Shown: positions 1 through 8,835, counted from the stretch's first letter. The stretch: 64,000 nucleotides of DNA from Streptomyces xylophagus (GCF_000716435.1 NZ_JNWO01000003.1:186001-250000), one strand, 5' to 3'. Notes: generated by a model not told the origin, from the letters alone. A program made the numbers and translations.

Positions 1-540
1 GGAGTTGGCGCTCGCGTCGGTCCGGCTGCGGGACGCCACCTCGGCGAGCGCGGGTTCGTCGGTGTCGCCAGCGTCGATGAGGGCCTGGGCCTGGAGGGCG
101 GCGAGGGCGACGGAGTCCGGCCACAGGGGCGCCACGTAGTACGGGTCCAGTTGCCGAGTCAGGACATCGCGCACGGAGCCGGGGGACGACTTGCCGTACG
201 AGTAGACGAGCGCGGTGTCCGCGTCGCCGGTGAGCAGCTTGGTCCAGGCCTCGTAGAGCGCCCAGGCGCCGTCCATCTCGACATGGGACTCGGAGATCGG
301 CGGCCAGGCGCCGACGCCGTCGAGGGCGAGGGTGAAGGAGAAGGCGCGGCCGGCGAGGTAGTCGCTGGAGCCGGAGCAGGTGAAGTCGATGTCGGCGGTC
401 TTCAGTCCGGTCTGTTCGAGGACGCCGTGCAGTACCGGCATCAGCATCTCCACCTCGGAGAGCTCGTCGGTGGTGCGCCGGTGGTCGGTCTGCGCGAAGG
501 CGACGACGGCGATCTCACGCATCGCGGCAGCTCCATGCAT
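1..540 (-). CDS. Thiolase-superfamily lipid-transfer protein (partial)
   Basis: This is the N-terminal ~180 residues of a gene that runs off the left edge of the window. The translation opens MHGAAAMREIAVVAFAQ and continues through a CSGSSDY segment typical of thiolase-like lipid-transfer proteins, which act on acyl-CoA thioesters, often as retro-aldolase or thiolase partners of DUF35 proteins. The ATG at 540 overlaps the TGA of the upstream DUF35 gene by one base, which indicates translational coupling. An internal ATG at 522 (MREIAVV) is an equally possible start. The pairing with a DUF35 gene is the same arrangement seen in actinobacterial steroid and acyl-CoA side-chain degradation loci (family knowledge). 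The actual substrate cannot be read from the sequence. Confidence 0.8.
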   Translation of the reverse strand, partial: MHGAAAMREIAVVAFAQTDHRRTTDELSEVEMLMPVLHGVLEQTGLKTADIDFTCSGSSDYLAGRAFSFTLALDGVGAWPPISESHVEMDGAWALYEAWTKLLTGDADTALVYSYGKSSPGSVRDVLTRQLDPYYVAPLWPDSVALAALQAQALIDAGDTDEPALAEVASRSRTDASANS

Positions 541-1484
541 CACAGCAGCTCCTTGTAGACGTCGTAGTCCGCGTCGGGCTCGCCGGTCGGCCGGTAGTGG
601 TCCGGATAGCGACCGCCCTCGCTCCACACCGCCTCGACGCGCAGCCCCATGCGCACCTGGTCGTACGGGATGCCGCCGATCCGTCCGTGCAGCGCGAGGT
701 CGGCGCCGTCGAGGGCGATGTGCGCGTAGACGTACGGGACCTCGATGTCGAGGTTCTTCGCCTTGATGTTGACGATGCAGAACGTGGTGACGGTGCCGCG
801 CGGACCCACTTCGACGTGTTCCGCTGTGGCGACACCACATGTGGGGCACGCACCCCTCGGCGGGACGTACACCTTGCGGCAGGAGGGGCAGCGCTCGCCG
901 ACGGTGCGCTGTTCGGAGAGCGCGTGGATGTAGTCGGTCTGGGCACGGCCGGGCGAGTAGACATAGTCGAGCCGCGCGGGAGCCACGATGCCGGTGACCA
1001 TGCTCTCGAACTCGCCGGTGTGGTCGCCGAGTTGGCGCGTCTCATCACCCTCGTACGGCTCGAAACAGGCGATGTCCGTGATCGCCCCGACACGCTCCTC
1101 GGCCCAGCGGACACGGACCCGCATCCCGGTGTGCACGGCTTCGGGGCCAGGCGCGTCGAGCGCATGCAGGAGGGCGGTATCAGCACCGTCGAGCCGAACC
1201 AGTACCCAGGCGAAGGGCGTACCAAGGGGCTGCCCGCGACGGGGTTCGTGGTTCCAGGCCCAGGTGGTGACCGTGCCGGTGGCGCCGACCTCGACGAGAT
1301 CGCGGATCTCTTCAGCGGTAACGGGGTCGTACTCAACGGGCGGCACGAGGGTGCGCCCGTCACCGGTCTTCACCCCGAGAACGACGCGTTCACGCAGCCC
1401 GGTGAGGAAGGCGCTCTGAACGGGCCCGAGGGATCGGGTGAACGGGAATTCAAGTACCAGGGGCGCTTTGAGTACTTCGGCCAC
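540..1484 (-). CDS. Tandem DUF35 OB-fold / zinc-ribbon protein
   Basis: A 314-residue protein with two DUF35-like OB-fold halves. The second half carries the rubredoxin-like zinc ribbon (CPSC, then CPTCG) around residues 200-220. The first half has no Cys pairs and looks like a degenerate copy. DUF35 proteins bind acyl-CoA and partner with thiolase-like lipid-transfer proteins. The next gene on the same strand is one, with start and stop overlapping. The chosen start is the GTG at 1484 (VAEVLKAPLV), preceded by a GGAG site. The frame stays open upstream to 1556, but that part reads as non-coding low-complexity sequence. The gene is probably co-transcribed with the lipid-transfer protein gene and possibly with the enoyl-CoA hydratase gene 111 bp upstream. 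Confidence 0.82.
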   Translation of the reverse strand: MAEVLKAPLVLEFPFTRSLGPVQSAFLTGLRERVVLGVKTGDGRTLVPPVEYDPVTAEEIRDLVEVGATGTVTTWAWNHEPRRGQPLGTPFAWVLVRLDGADTALLHALDAPGPEAVHTGMRVRVRWAEERVGAITDIACFEPYEGDETRQLGDHTGEFESMVTGIVAPARLDYVYSPGRAQTDYIHALSEQRTVGERCPSCRKVYVPPRGACPTCGVATAEHVEVGPRGTVTTFCIVNIKAKNLDIEVPYVYAHIALDGADLALHGRIGGIPYDQVRMGLRVEAVWSEGGRYPDHYRPTGEPDADYDVYKELL

Positions 1485-1595
1485 GGCATCTCCTAACTGA
1501 ACAACTGGGGCCAAGCACCCCCACCTAGGGGCGCGGGGAACTGCGCGACCAGCCACAACGAACCCGCAGACACAAACCGGCCGACAAACGAAGCA

Positions 1596-2396
1596 CTACG
1601 CCCGCTTATAAACAGGCGCCCGCTTCTCCGCAAAGGCACGTGCCCCCTCCTTCGCATCGGCGGTATCGAAGATCGGCCACCCGCGCTTGAGTTCGGCCGC
1701 GAGGCCCTCTGTCTCGGTCTGCTCTGCGGTCTCGTACACCGACGCCTTGACCGCCTCGACCGCCAACGGCCCACACGCGTTGACGAGTTCGGCGATCTCC
1801 AGGGCCTTGCTGAGGGCCGTGCCGTCGGGGACGACATGCCCGACCAGCCCGATGTCCGCCGCCTCCCGCGCGCTGTACGGACGTCCGGTGAGCAACATCT
1901 CCAAGGCATGCGTGCGCGGAATCTGCCGCTGCAGGCGGACAGTTGAGCCCCCGATCGGGAAAAGCCCGCGCTTGACCTCGAACAGGCCGAAGGTGGCGGA
2001 CTCCCCGGCGACTCGGATATCGGTCCCCTGAAGAATCTCCGTACCGCCGGCTACGCAGTAGCCCTCAACGGCGGCGATCACCGGCTTACGCGGCCGATGG
2101 TGCCGCAGCATCGCCTTCCAGTGCAGGTCAGGATCGGCGGTAAGCCGCTCGCGATACTGCTGCCCCTCCATGCCCTTCCCGGCCAGCGCCTTGAGGTCCA
2201 TACCAGCGCAGAACGCACCCCCCGCACCGGTCAGCACGACCGAGCGGATCGCGTCATCCGCGTCGGCCTCGACCCAGCCGTCGTACAGACCGACCAGCAT
2301 CGGCAACGAGAGCGCGTTCTTGACCTCGGGCCTGTTGAGCGTGAGCACCAGCGTGGCGCCTTCACGCCGCACGGTCAGGTGTTCCGTACCGCCCAT
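1596..2396 (-). CDS. Enoyl-CoA hydratase/isomerase (crotonase family)
   Basis: A 266-residue crotonase. The N-terminal TLNRPEVKNALS, the oxyanion-hole segment GAGGAFCAGMDLKAL and the second oxyanion segment AAVEGYCVAGGTEILQG are all present. C-terminal AxxFAEKRxPVYK is typical of the enoyl-CoA hydratase group that accompanies CoA ligases in Streptomyces. It should hydrate or isomerise a 2-enoyl-CoA in the cytoplasm. The start is the ATG at 2396 (MGGTEHLTV) with GGGAG about 8 bases upstream; the frame remains open further out but without family similarity. It is divergent from the acyl-CoA synthetase at 2564, with the palindrome 2472-2488 between them, so both are probably under one repressor. 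Confidence 0.9.
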   Translation of the reverse strand: MGGTEHLTVRREGATLVLTLNRPEVKNALSLPMLVGLYDGWVEADADDAIRSVVLTGAGGAFCAGMDLKALAGKGMEGQQYRERLTADPDLHWKAMLRHHRPRKPVIAAVEGYCVAGGTEILQGTDIRVAGESATFGLFEVKRGLFPIGGSTVRLQRQIPRTHALEMLLTGRPYSAREAADIGLVGHVVPDGTALSKALEIAELVNACGPLAVEAVKASVYETAEQTETEGLAAELKRGWPIFDTADAKEGARAFAEKRAPVYKRA

Positions 2397-2471
2397 TGCC
2401 GTTCTCCCGTCGCCGTACCGCCTCCGGAACGAGAACAGGTTGCAGGAGGCGCCCTGCCAGTACAAGAGGTT

Positions 2472-2488
2472 TCTGACACTCAGTCAGA
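2472..2488. promoter_or_regulatory. 17-bp palindromic operator, copy 1
   Basis: TCTGAC-N5-GTCAGA, with perfect 6-bp arms, lies between the divergent enoyl-CoA hydratase and acyl-CoA synthetase genes. A second copy differing at three positions lies at 14518-14534 before the nitronate-monooxygenase-like gene. Length and symmetry suit a TetR-family repressor (inference). No TetR gene is present in the window. Confidence 0.6.
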
Positions 2489-2563
2489 TTTCTTCTGCGC
2501 GGACCCTTCACAGTTGCCGCGCCCTTTGCTCTGATGACCGGCGAACCGACGTCAGGAGGAGTG

Positions 2564-4183
2564 GTGGAGTACAACATTGCCGACCTGTTCGAGTCGGTCG
2601 TCGACGTGGTCCCCGACCGCGAGGCGCTCGTGTACATCGACCACCCGGGCACGGGCGCGGAACGCCGCCTGACCTACGCGGAGTTGGACGCGGCCGCGAA
2701 CCGCGTCGCGCATCATCTGATCGACGTCGGGATACGCCCCGGTGAGCACCTCGGGCTTCATCTCTACAACGGCGTCGAGTACTTGCAGACGGTGCTGGGC
2801 TGCCTGAAGGCACGGGTCGTGCCGGTCAACGTCAACTACCGGTACGTCGAAGAGGAGTTGGTGTACCTCTACCGGGACGCCGATCTCGTGGCGCTGGTCT
2901 TCGACACGGAGTTCACCGAGCGGGTGGCGGCCGCGCTGCCCCGGGCGGAGCAACTGCGGCACCTGGTAAGGGTGGGGACACCGCAGGCGGGCGCGCCGGA
3001 TGTGCCCGCCGTGGCCTTCTCGGACGCCGAGGCCACCGGGTCCACCGAGCGCGGGTTCCCGGCCCGGTCGGGCGACGACCAGTTCATCATCTACACCGGC
3101 GGCACGACCGGGATGCCCAAGGGCGTGATGTGGCGCCAGGAGGACCTGTTCTTCTCGGGGCTCGGCGGCGGCGCGCCGACCGGTGAACCGGTGAAGAAAC
3201 CGGAGGAGTTGGCCGAGCGGGTCGCGGCCGGCGGAGCGGGGATCACGTTCTTCCCCACTCCCCCGCTGATGCACGGCACCTCCACGCTCACCGCGTTCAT
3301 CGGCTTCAACTTCGGTCAACGCGTCGTGATCCACCGCAAGTTCGTGCCGGATGAGGTGCTGCGGACCATCGAGAAGGAGAAGGTCACCAGCATCTCCCTG
3401 GTCGGTGACGCGATGCTGCGGCCGCTGATCGACGCCCTCAACGGGCCGATGAAGGGCACCGATTGCTCGTCGGTGTTCAGTGTGTCGTCGTCGGGCGCGA
3501 TCATGTCGGAGACGGTGCGCCGACAGTTCCAGGCCCTGCTCCCGAACACGATGCTGCTGAACAACTACGGCTCGTCCGAGTCCGGCTTCAACGGCACGGC
3601 GACGGCCGACTCCGGGGCCGGGCAGTCCTTCCGCATCCGGGTCAACTCCCGTACCCAGGTGGTCGATCCGGCCACGCACGAGCCGGTCGCCGTCGGTGAG
3701 ATCGGCCGGGTCGCCCAGTGCGGACACGTACCGCTCGGCTACTACAACGACCCGAGGAAAACCGCCGAGACCTTCTTCCAGAAGGACGACGAACGGTGGG
3801 TCCTGCTCGGCGACATGGCGACCGTGGACGAGGAGGGTGTCGTCACGGTCCTCGGCCGCGGTTCGCAGTGCATCAACACCGGTGGCGAGAAGGTGTATCC
3901 GGAGGAGGTCGAGCAGGCGCTCAAGTCGCATCCGGATGTCTACGACGCGCTGGTGGCCGGGGTGCCTGACACGAAGTGGGGCAACCATGTGGCCGCCGTC
4001 GTACAACTGCGGGCGGGTGCGCTACGACCGTCGCTGGACGACATCCAGACGCACTGCCGCACCCACCTCGCCGGGTACAAGATCCCGCGCCAGCTGGTGA
4101 TCGCGGAGTCCATCCAGCGGTCACCGAGTGGCAAGGCGGACTACCGGTGGGCGCGGGAGGTGGCTGTCGCCGCGGATCAGTGA
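2564..4183 (+). CDS. Acyl-CoA synthetase (AMP-forming)
   Basis: A 539-residue member of the adenylate-forming superfamily, activating a carboxylic acid to acyl-AMP and then acyl-CoA. The P-loop-like A3 motif reads YTGGTTGMPKGV, followed by the NNYGSSESG A5 region, the LLGDMATVDEEG A7 motif, and GGEKVYPEEVE with a C-terminal SPSGKADYRWA catalytic lysine. YTGGTTGMPKGVMW and the length fit the FadD19/FadD17-like bulky-substrate subgroup (family knowledge). Two starts compete. The ATG at 2534 has no ribosome site. The GTG at 2564 (VEYNIADLFE) has AGGAGG at 2554-2559 and matches how relatives begin, so I chose it. It is divergent from the enoyl-CoA hydratase. Confidence 0.88.
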   Translation: MEYNIADLFESVVDVVPDREALVYIDHPGTGAERRLTYAELDAAANRVAHHLIDVGIRPGEHLGLHLYNGVEYLQTVLGCLKARVVPVNVNYRYVEEELVYLYRDADLVALVFDTEFTERVAAALPRAEQLRHLVRVGTPQAGAPDVPAVAFSDAEATGSTERGFPARSGDDQFIIYTGGTTGMPKGVMWRQEDLFFSGLGGGAPTGEPVKKPEELAERVAAGGAGITFFPTPPLMHGTSTLTAFIGFNFGQRVVIHRKFVPDEVLRTIEKEKVTSISLVGDAMLRPLIDALNGPMKGTDCSSVFSVSSSGAIMSETVRRQFQALLPNTMLLNNYGSSESGFNGTATADSGAGQSFRIRVNSRTQVVDPATHEPVAVGEIGRVAQCGHVPLGYYNDPRKTAETFFQKDDERWVLLGDMATVDEEGVVTVLGRGSQCINTGGEKVYPEEVEQALKSHPDVYDALVAGVPDTKWGNHVAAVVQLRAGALRPSLDDIQTHCRTHLAGYKIPRQLVIAESIQRSPSGKADYRWAREVAVAADQ

Positions 4184-4303
4184 GCCGGTGCGGACTCCGG
4201 AGTGAACTGACGGTAGCGTGCGGCCGTACTGGTGATGGCGGACCTGGCGACCCGGACCAGGTCGGCCATGCCATCACCGGGTTTCGCACGGAAGGAAGTT
4301 CGG

Positions 4304-6115
4304 GTGTCGCTCTTCACGCGCTCTCGCCCATTGCCGGACCAGAAGGATGCCGAGGAAACCGGCCCGGCGGCGACCGAGCCCGCCTCACTCGAACCCCCTG
4401 ACTCAGCCGAAGCCCCAGAGTCGCCGGAAACCGCTGACTCGACCGAGCAGCCGTCGCAACTCCCGCTCCGCGCGGGCTGGTTCGGCTGGCGTCGCCGTTA
4501 CCCCGGCGCGGCACGTGCCGTGGGTGTGGGCACGAGTGTCCTGGCCGGTGTGCTGCTGTTCGTCGCGCTCATCGTGCCGGACCGTCTCGACCGGATGACG
4601 TTCCAGTCGTTCCTCCGCTTCCCTGTGGAGCTGATCATCCTCGCGGTCGTGCTGCTCGTGCTGCCGTCGCGGGCGCGGCGGATCGCCGCCGTCGTCCTGG
4701 GTGCGTTCGTCGGGCTGTCCGCCGTCCTGAAGTGCATGGACATGGGCTTCTACCAGACCCTGGCCCGGCCGTTCGACCTGGTCTTCGACTGGGTTCTGTT
4801 GAGCGACGCGGCGGACTGGATGAAGGACTCGTTCGGGCGTTCGGGCGAGGTGCTCGCGATCATCGGCGTGATCGTCCTGCTGATCGCCGTGCTCGTGTTG
4901 AGCGCGCTCGCGATGGTGCGACTGTCGAACGTGCTGGCCAGGCACCGCCCCATGGCCGTACGCACCACACTCGTCCTCGGAGTTGTGTGGATCACGTGCT
5001 TCACCCTGAGCGTGCAGGTCGGCGGCGTCACGCTCGCCACCAAGGGATACAGCACGTTCCTCGCCAACCGGGTGCAGTACGTCCGCGACGGCTTGGGGGA
5101 CGCCGACGTCTTCAAGAAGCAGCTCACCGTCGACGCCTTCGCCAAAACCCCGTCCAACCAACTCCTGACCGGACTGCGCGGCAAGGACGTCCTGTTCACG
5201 TTCATCGAGAGCTACGGCCGGGTGGCGATCGACGATCCGACGATGGCGCCGGAGATGGACGCGACGCTCACGGCGGGCGACGCGAGGCTGAAGTCGGCCG
5301 GATTCGCCTCGCGCAGCGCCTGGCTCAGGTCGCCCGTGACGGGCGCCGGCAGCTGGCTCGCCCACTCGACGTTCCTGTCCGGCCTGTGGATCAAGAACCA
5401 GCAGCGGTACCGGACCGTGACCACCAGCACCCGCGCGACCCTCACCAGCTACTTCCAGAAGACCGGCGCCTGGCGCACGGTCGGCATCGTCCCCGGCGTG
5501 CGCAAGTCCTGGCCCGAGGGCAAGTACTTCGGCCTCGACAACATCTACGACTCCACGCACCTCGGCTACAACGGTCCGTACTTCAGCTGGACGCCGGTGC
5601 CGGACCAGTTCAGCCTGCAGTCCTTCGAGGATCTGGAGTACGGCAAGAAGAACCGCGACCCGATCATGGCGGAGATCATCCTGGCCTCCAGCCACAACCC
5701 CTGGTCCCCCATCGCCCACACGATCCCCTGGAACGACCTCGGGGACGGCACGATCTTCAACAAGATCAAGAAAGAGGGCACGAACCCGACGGAGGTCTGG
5801 AAGAGCGCGAAGCGCGTGCGGACCGAGTACCGCAAGGCCATCCAGTACTCCGTGGACAGCCTGACCCAGTGGATGCAGCGCTACGGCAACAAGAACACCG
5901 TCCTCGTCTTCCTCGGCGACCACCAGCCCGTCCCGACGGTCACCGGGGGCACCAGCGACAAGGACGTGCCGATCACGATCGTCGCCCACGACCCGAAGGT
6001 GCTGGACCGGATCGCCAACTGGGGCTGGACGGACGGCATCAAGCCCGCCGACAACGCACCGGTGCTGAGCATGGACAAGTTCCGGGACCGCTTCATGACG
6101 GCGTTCGCGAAGTGA
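4304..6115 (+). CDS. Membrane-anchored sulfatase-superfamily protein
   Basis: A 603-residue protein. An acidic, Pro/Glu-rich N-terminal tail (residues 1-50) precedes four or five hydrophobic segments (about residues 60-240), followed by an extracytoplasmic domain of the alkaline phosphatase/sulfatase fold. Seen there are the strand DVLFTFIESYGR, the GAGSWLAHSTFLSGLW segment at the nucleophile region, and the late metal-binding VFLGDHQPVPTV. The layout resembles LtaS-like phosphoglycerol or phosphoethanolamine transferases as well as true sulfatases, so the substrate is open. The start is the GTG at 4304, preceded by GGAAGGAAG. An upstream in-frame ATG at 4232 has no ribosome site. It appears monocistronic. 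Confidence 0.78.
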   Translation: MSLFTRSRPLPDQKDAEETGPAATEPASLEPPDSAEAPESPETADSTEQPSQLPLRAGWFGWRRRYPGAARAVGVGTSVLAGVLLFVALIVPDRLDRMTFQSFLRFPVELIILAVVLLVLPSRARRIAAVVLGAFVGLSAVLKCMDMGFYQTLARPFDLVFDWVLLSDAADWMKDSFGRSGEVLAIIGVIVLLIAVLVLSALAMVRLSNVLARHRPMAVRTTLVLGVVWITCFTLSVQVGGVTLATKGYSTFLANRVQYVRDGLGDADVFKKQLTVDAFAKTPSNQLLTGLRGKDVLFTFIESYGRVAIDDPTMAPEMDATLTAGDARLKSAGFASRSAWLRSPVTGAGSWLAHSTFLSGLWIKNQQRYRTVTTSTRATLTSYFQKTGAWRTVGIVPGVRKSWPEGKYFGLDNIYDSTHLGYNGPYFSWTPVPDQFSLQSFEDLEYGKKNRDPIMAEIILASSHNPWSPIAHTIPWNDLGDGTIFNKIKKEGTNPTEVWKSAKRVRTEYRKAIQYSVDSLTQWMQRYGNKNTVLVFLGDHQPVPTVTGGTSDKDVPITIVAHDPKVLDRIANWGWTDGIKPADNAPVLSMDKFRDRFMTAFAK

Positions 6116-6428
6116 CCTGGTCCTGACGAACCCCGCTGGTGTGGCCACCCGCGATCACCAGCGTGGGCATGGTGATCCTCCCCATGTGGTCCCACCACAT
6201 GGGGTTGGGGTCGTTCGCCCGTGCGTCGGTCGCCTCGATCATGGCCCAGTCGAACGGCGGGTCCCCCGCGGGCCGTTCGGTGGGCGGCCGTGGCGGATCG
6301 AAGGGGATCGGCGACGGCACATCCTGCAACACCAGCCGCCGTACGGCGCCGGGTGCCTCCTGGGCGAGCAGGTACGCGACGATGCAGTCGAGGGTGATGC
6401 CGCTCGCCTTGACGGTACGGGTTCGGTG
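6116..6428 (-). pseudogene. Alpha/beta-hydrolase remnant (truncated at both ends)
   Basis: One frame on the minus strand reads through a characteristic central part of an alpha/beta hydrolase: GITLDCIVAYLLAQEAPGAV, then RRLVLQDVPSPIPFDPP, PPFDWAMIEATDA, and ITMPTLVIAGG. The catalytic-serine region just before it and the catalytic-histidine C-terminus are missing. There is no plausible start, and the frame runs into unrelated sequence at both ends. It is therefore a decayed fragment, roughly 100 residues long, sitting tail-to-tail with the sulfatase-like gene. The intact hydrolase next door (6463-7338) belongs to a different subgroup, so this is not a simple duplication of it. Confidence 0.7.
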
Positions 6429-6462
6429 TCCATGCCGGGAACGTAACCGGTGTGCCGTCGGG

Positions 6463-7338
6463 TCAGTCGCCTGCTCTGCCGAGGGCAGAGGCGCCCGCTC
6501 CGCTCCCGTCCAGGAACGTGGTGACGCGGCGCACGAACCACTCCGGGTCGTCGAGCCACGGGTAGTGACCGGCACCAGGCTGGACCGCCAACTCCGCGTT
6601 CTGGAACAGGTCGGCGGCGCGGCGGGCGAGGTCGGGACGGGGGCCGCCGTCGAGTTCACCGGCGAGCACCAGGACGGGTGCGGGGAGGGCGGCGAGGGCG
6701 GCACGGGTGGCGGGTGGGTTGAAAGCACCCTCGGCGAAGTACAGTTCGGCGGCCTCGTCGTTGCACTGCTCGTCGGCGAGTGCGGAGTGCTCCTCGGCGA
6801 CGGCATCCCATCGGCCGTAGAAGAAGGGCTCGAAGACCGGGTCGAAGTCTTCTGCGCCCGCGAGCCATGCCTCGAACGCCGGGTACGCGCCCGCGAACCA
6901 CGGCTCGCCCTTCCGTAGCCGTGCGGCGGCGAGCCGGTCCTCGGCCGTGGCCGGCATGTCCAGTGCCCACGGGGTGGCGGTGACGAGGGCCAGTCGTGCC
7001 ACCCGCTCGGGATACCGGGCGGCGTACAGCATCGCGAGGCTGCCGCCCGCCGAGTGCGCGAGCACATCTATGTGGTCCAACCCCATGTGGGCGCGCAACA
7101 CCTCCACGTCATCGACCAACCGGTCGCAGCGATACGTCGCCGGGTCCGCCGGCATCGCGGAGTCACCGGTCCCCCGCAGATCGAGCAGGACCAGCCGACG
7201 ATGCGCGTCCAGCCCACCCAGGTCACCGAGATACGCGGAGGCCCGCATGGGCCCTCCGGGCAGGACGACGAGCGGCTCGCCCTCACCCCGTACGTGGTAG
7301 GCGAGTTGGGTGCCGTCGGCGGCGGTGAAGGTCGGCAT
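6463..7338 (-). CDS. Alpha/beta hydrolase (proline-iminopeptidase-like)
   Basis: A 291-residue serine hydrolase. LPGGP near residue 32 is the oxyanion loop, the nucleophile elbow is LAHSAGGSLAM, and the family RGTGDS motif lies upstream of it. VLAGELDGG and GAGHYPW supply the Asp and His regions. These are marks of the S33-type group, which includes proline iminopeptidases and ester or lactone hydrolases. The start is the ATG at 7338 (MPTFTAADG), with a GAGG at about -13. The frame stays open for 1.2 kb upstream only because it is antisense to the PaaK gene. It is divergent from paaK, with an inverted repeat (7484-7503) in the shared promoter region. Confidence 0.85.
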   Translation of the reverse strand: MPTFTAADGTQLAYHVRGEGEPLVVLPGGPMRASAYLGDLGGLDAHRRLVLLDLRGTGDSAMPADPATYRCDRLVDDVEVLRAHMGLDHIDVLAHSAGGSLAMLYAARYPERVARLALVTATPWALDMPATAEDRLAAARLRKGEPWFAGAYPAFEAWLAGAEDFDPVFEPFFYGRWDAVAEEHSALADEQCNDEAAELYFAEGAFNPPATRAALAALPAPVLVLAGELDGGPRPDLARRAADLFQNAELAVQPGAGHYPWLDDPEWFVRRVTTFLDGSGAGASALGRAGD

Positions 7339-7483
7339 GGGGCTGATCCTCACCGCCAACCGCCTCCAGCCGCAAGGCAGTTCCTGGGGTTCTCCCGGGA
7401 CGCTCCCGGGCGACGCGCCGAGAAAGTGCGGGCAGACCTCTTGCCCAGGCGGTCGGTGGACTGGATTACTGACCCCACACACG

Positions 7484-7503
7484 GCGACCGAATGATCGGT
7501 CGC
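7484..7503. promoter_or_regulatory. paaK operator candidate: 20-bp inverted repeat, ACCG-N6-CGGT type
   Basis: GCGACCGA-ATGA-TCGGTCGC has perfect 8-bp arms and ends 34 bp before the paaK start codon. ACCG-N6-CGGT is the core of the operator described for PaaR-type TetR repressors of phenylacetate genes (family knowledge). Assigning this site to such a repressor is inference. Confidence 0.6.
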
Positions 7504-7536
7504 CCGAAATAGTGCGATTGGCGAGGGAGTGCGGCG

Positions 7537-8835
7537 ATGGCTGACGCGGCGGAGCTGCTCGACTCGGGAGAACTGCTCGACCAGGAGGCACTCCAGGCGT
7601 TGCAACTGGAGCGGTTGCGGGCCTCGCTCCACCACGCCTACGCGAACGTGCCCTTCTACCGGCAGTCCTTCGACGCGGCCGGGGTGCACCCGGACGACTG
7701 CCGCGCACTGTCCGACCTCGCCCGTTTCCCGTTCACCACGAAGGTGGACCTGCGCGAGAACTACCCGTACGGGATGTTCGCCGTCCCCGAGGACCGCATC
7801 CGCCGCATCCACGCGTCGAGCGGCACCACCGGACGCCCCACAGTGGTCGGCTACACAGAGAACGACCTTTCCATGTGGGCGGACATGGTGGCCCGTTCGA
7901 TCCGCGCCGCGGGCGGACGGCCCGGCGACAAGGTGCATGTGGCGTACGGCTATGGGCTGTTCACCGGTGGCCTGGGCGCCCACTATACCGCCGAACGACT
8001 GGGCTGTACGGTCATCCCCGCGTCCGGCGGTATGACGGCCCGCCAGGTGCAGCTGATCCAGGACCTGCGGCCCGGGATCATCATGGTGACCCCGTCCTAC
8101 ATGCTGACGCTCCTCGACGAGTTCGAACGGCAAGGGGTCGATCCGCGCGGCACCTCCCTCCGTGTCGGCATCTTCGGGGCGGAGCCGTGGACCGAGCAGA
8201 TGCGGCAGGAGATCGAGGAGCGGTTCGCGATCGACGCGGTCGACATCTACGGGCTGTCGGAGGTGATCGGTCCGGGGGTCGCGCAGGAGTGCGTGGAGAC
8301 GAAGGACGGGTTGCACATCTGGGAGGACCACTTCTTCCCGGAGGTCGTCGACCCGATCACGGGCGAGGTGCTGCCGGAGGGCGAGAAGGGCGAGTTGGTG
8401 TTCACCTCGCTCACCAAGGAGGCCATGCCGGTGATCCGTTACCGCACCCGGGACCTGACCCGCCTCCTTCCCGGCACCGCCCGACCTGCTTTCCGGCGCA
8501 TGGAGAAGGTCACCGGCCGCAGTGACGACATGGTGATCCTGCGCGGGGTGAACCTCTTCCTCACCCAGATCGAGGAGATCGTCCTGCGCACCCCTGGAGT
8601 CGCACCCCACTTCCAGCTCCGCCTCACCCGCGAGGGCCGCCTCGACGCGCTCACGGTACGGGCCGAGGCACGCCCCGACGCCGGCCCCGAGACGCGGGAA
8701 GCGGCGGCCCGCGCCATCACCACGGCCGTGAAGGACGGCATCGGCGTCTCCGTCTCTGTCGAGATCGTGGAACCGGAGTCACTGGAGCGCAGCGTGGGCA
8801 AGATCCGGCGCATCGTGGACCTCCGGACGTCCTGA
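7537..8835 (+). CDS. paaK: Phenylacetate-CoA ligase
   Basis: A 432-residue AMP-forming ligase of the compact PaaK type. The N-terminal LRASLHHAYANVPFYRQSFDAAG and FPFTTKVDLRENYPYGMFA blocks are signatures of this family. The ATP-binding motif is ASSGTTGRPTVVGYT, followed by DIYGLSEVIGPGVA and RSDDMVILRGVNLFLTQIE. The length equals the family norm. It should convert phenylacetate (or a close aryl acid) plus ATP and CoA to the CoA thioester in the cytoplasm. The ATG at 7537 has GGGAG upstream. No paaABCDE epoxidase genes are nearby, so here it is an orphan ligase. Confidence 0.93.
   Translation: MADAAELLDSGELLDQEALQALQLERLRASLHHAYANVPFYRQSFDAAGVHPDDCRALSDLARFPFTTKVDLRENYPYGMFAVPEDRIRRIHASSGTTGRPTVVGYTENDLSMWADMVARSIRAAGGRPGDKVHVAYGYGLFTGGLGAHYTAERLGCTVIPASGGMTARQVQLIQDLRPGIIMVTPSYMLTLLDEFERQGVDPRGTSLRVGIFGAEPWTEQMRQEIEERFAIDAVDIYGLSEVIGPGVAQECVETKDGLHIWEDHFFPEVVDPITGEVLPEGEKGELVFTSLTKEAMPVIRYRTRDLTRLLPGTARPAFRRMEKVTGRSDDMVILRGVNLFLTQIEEIVLRTPGVAPHFQLRLTREGRLDALTVRAEARPDAGPETREAAARAITTAVKDGIGVSVSVEIVEPESLERSVGKIRRIVDLRTS

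Noticed and set aside
2552..4006. Long minus-strand open frame antisense to the acyl-CoA synthetase
   Set aside because: It exists only because of third-position GC bias; there is no ribosome site and no family resemblance, whereas the plus-strand gene has all its motifs.
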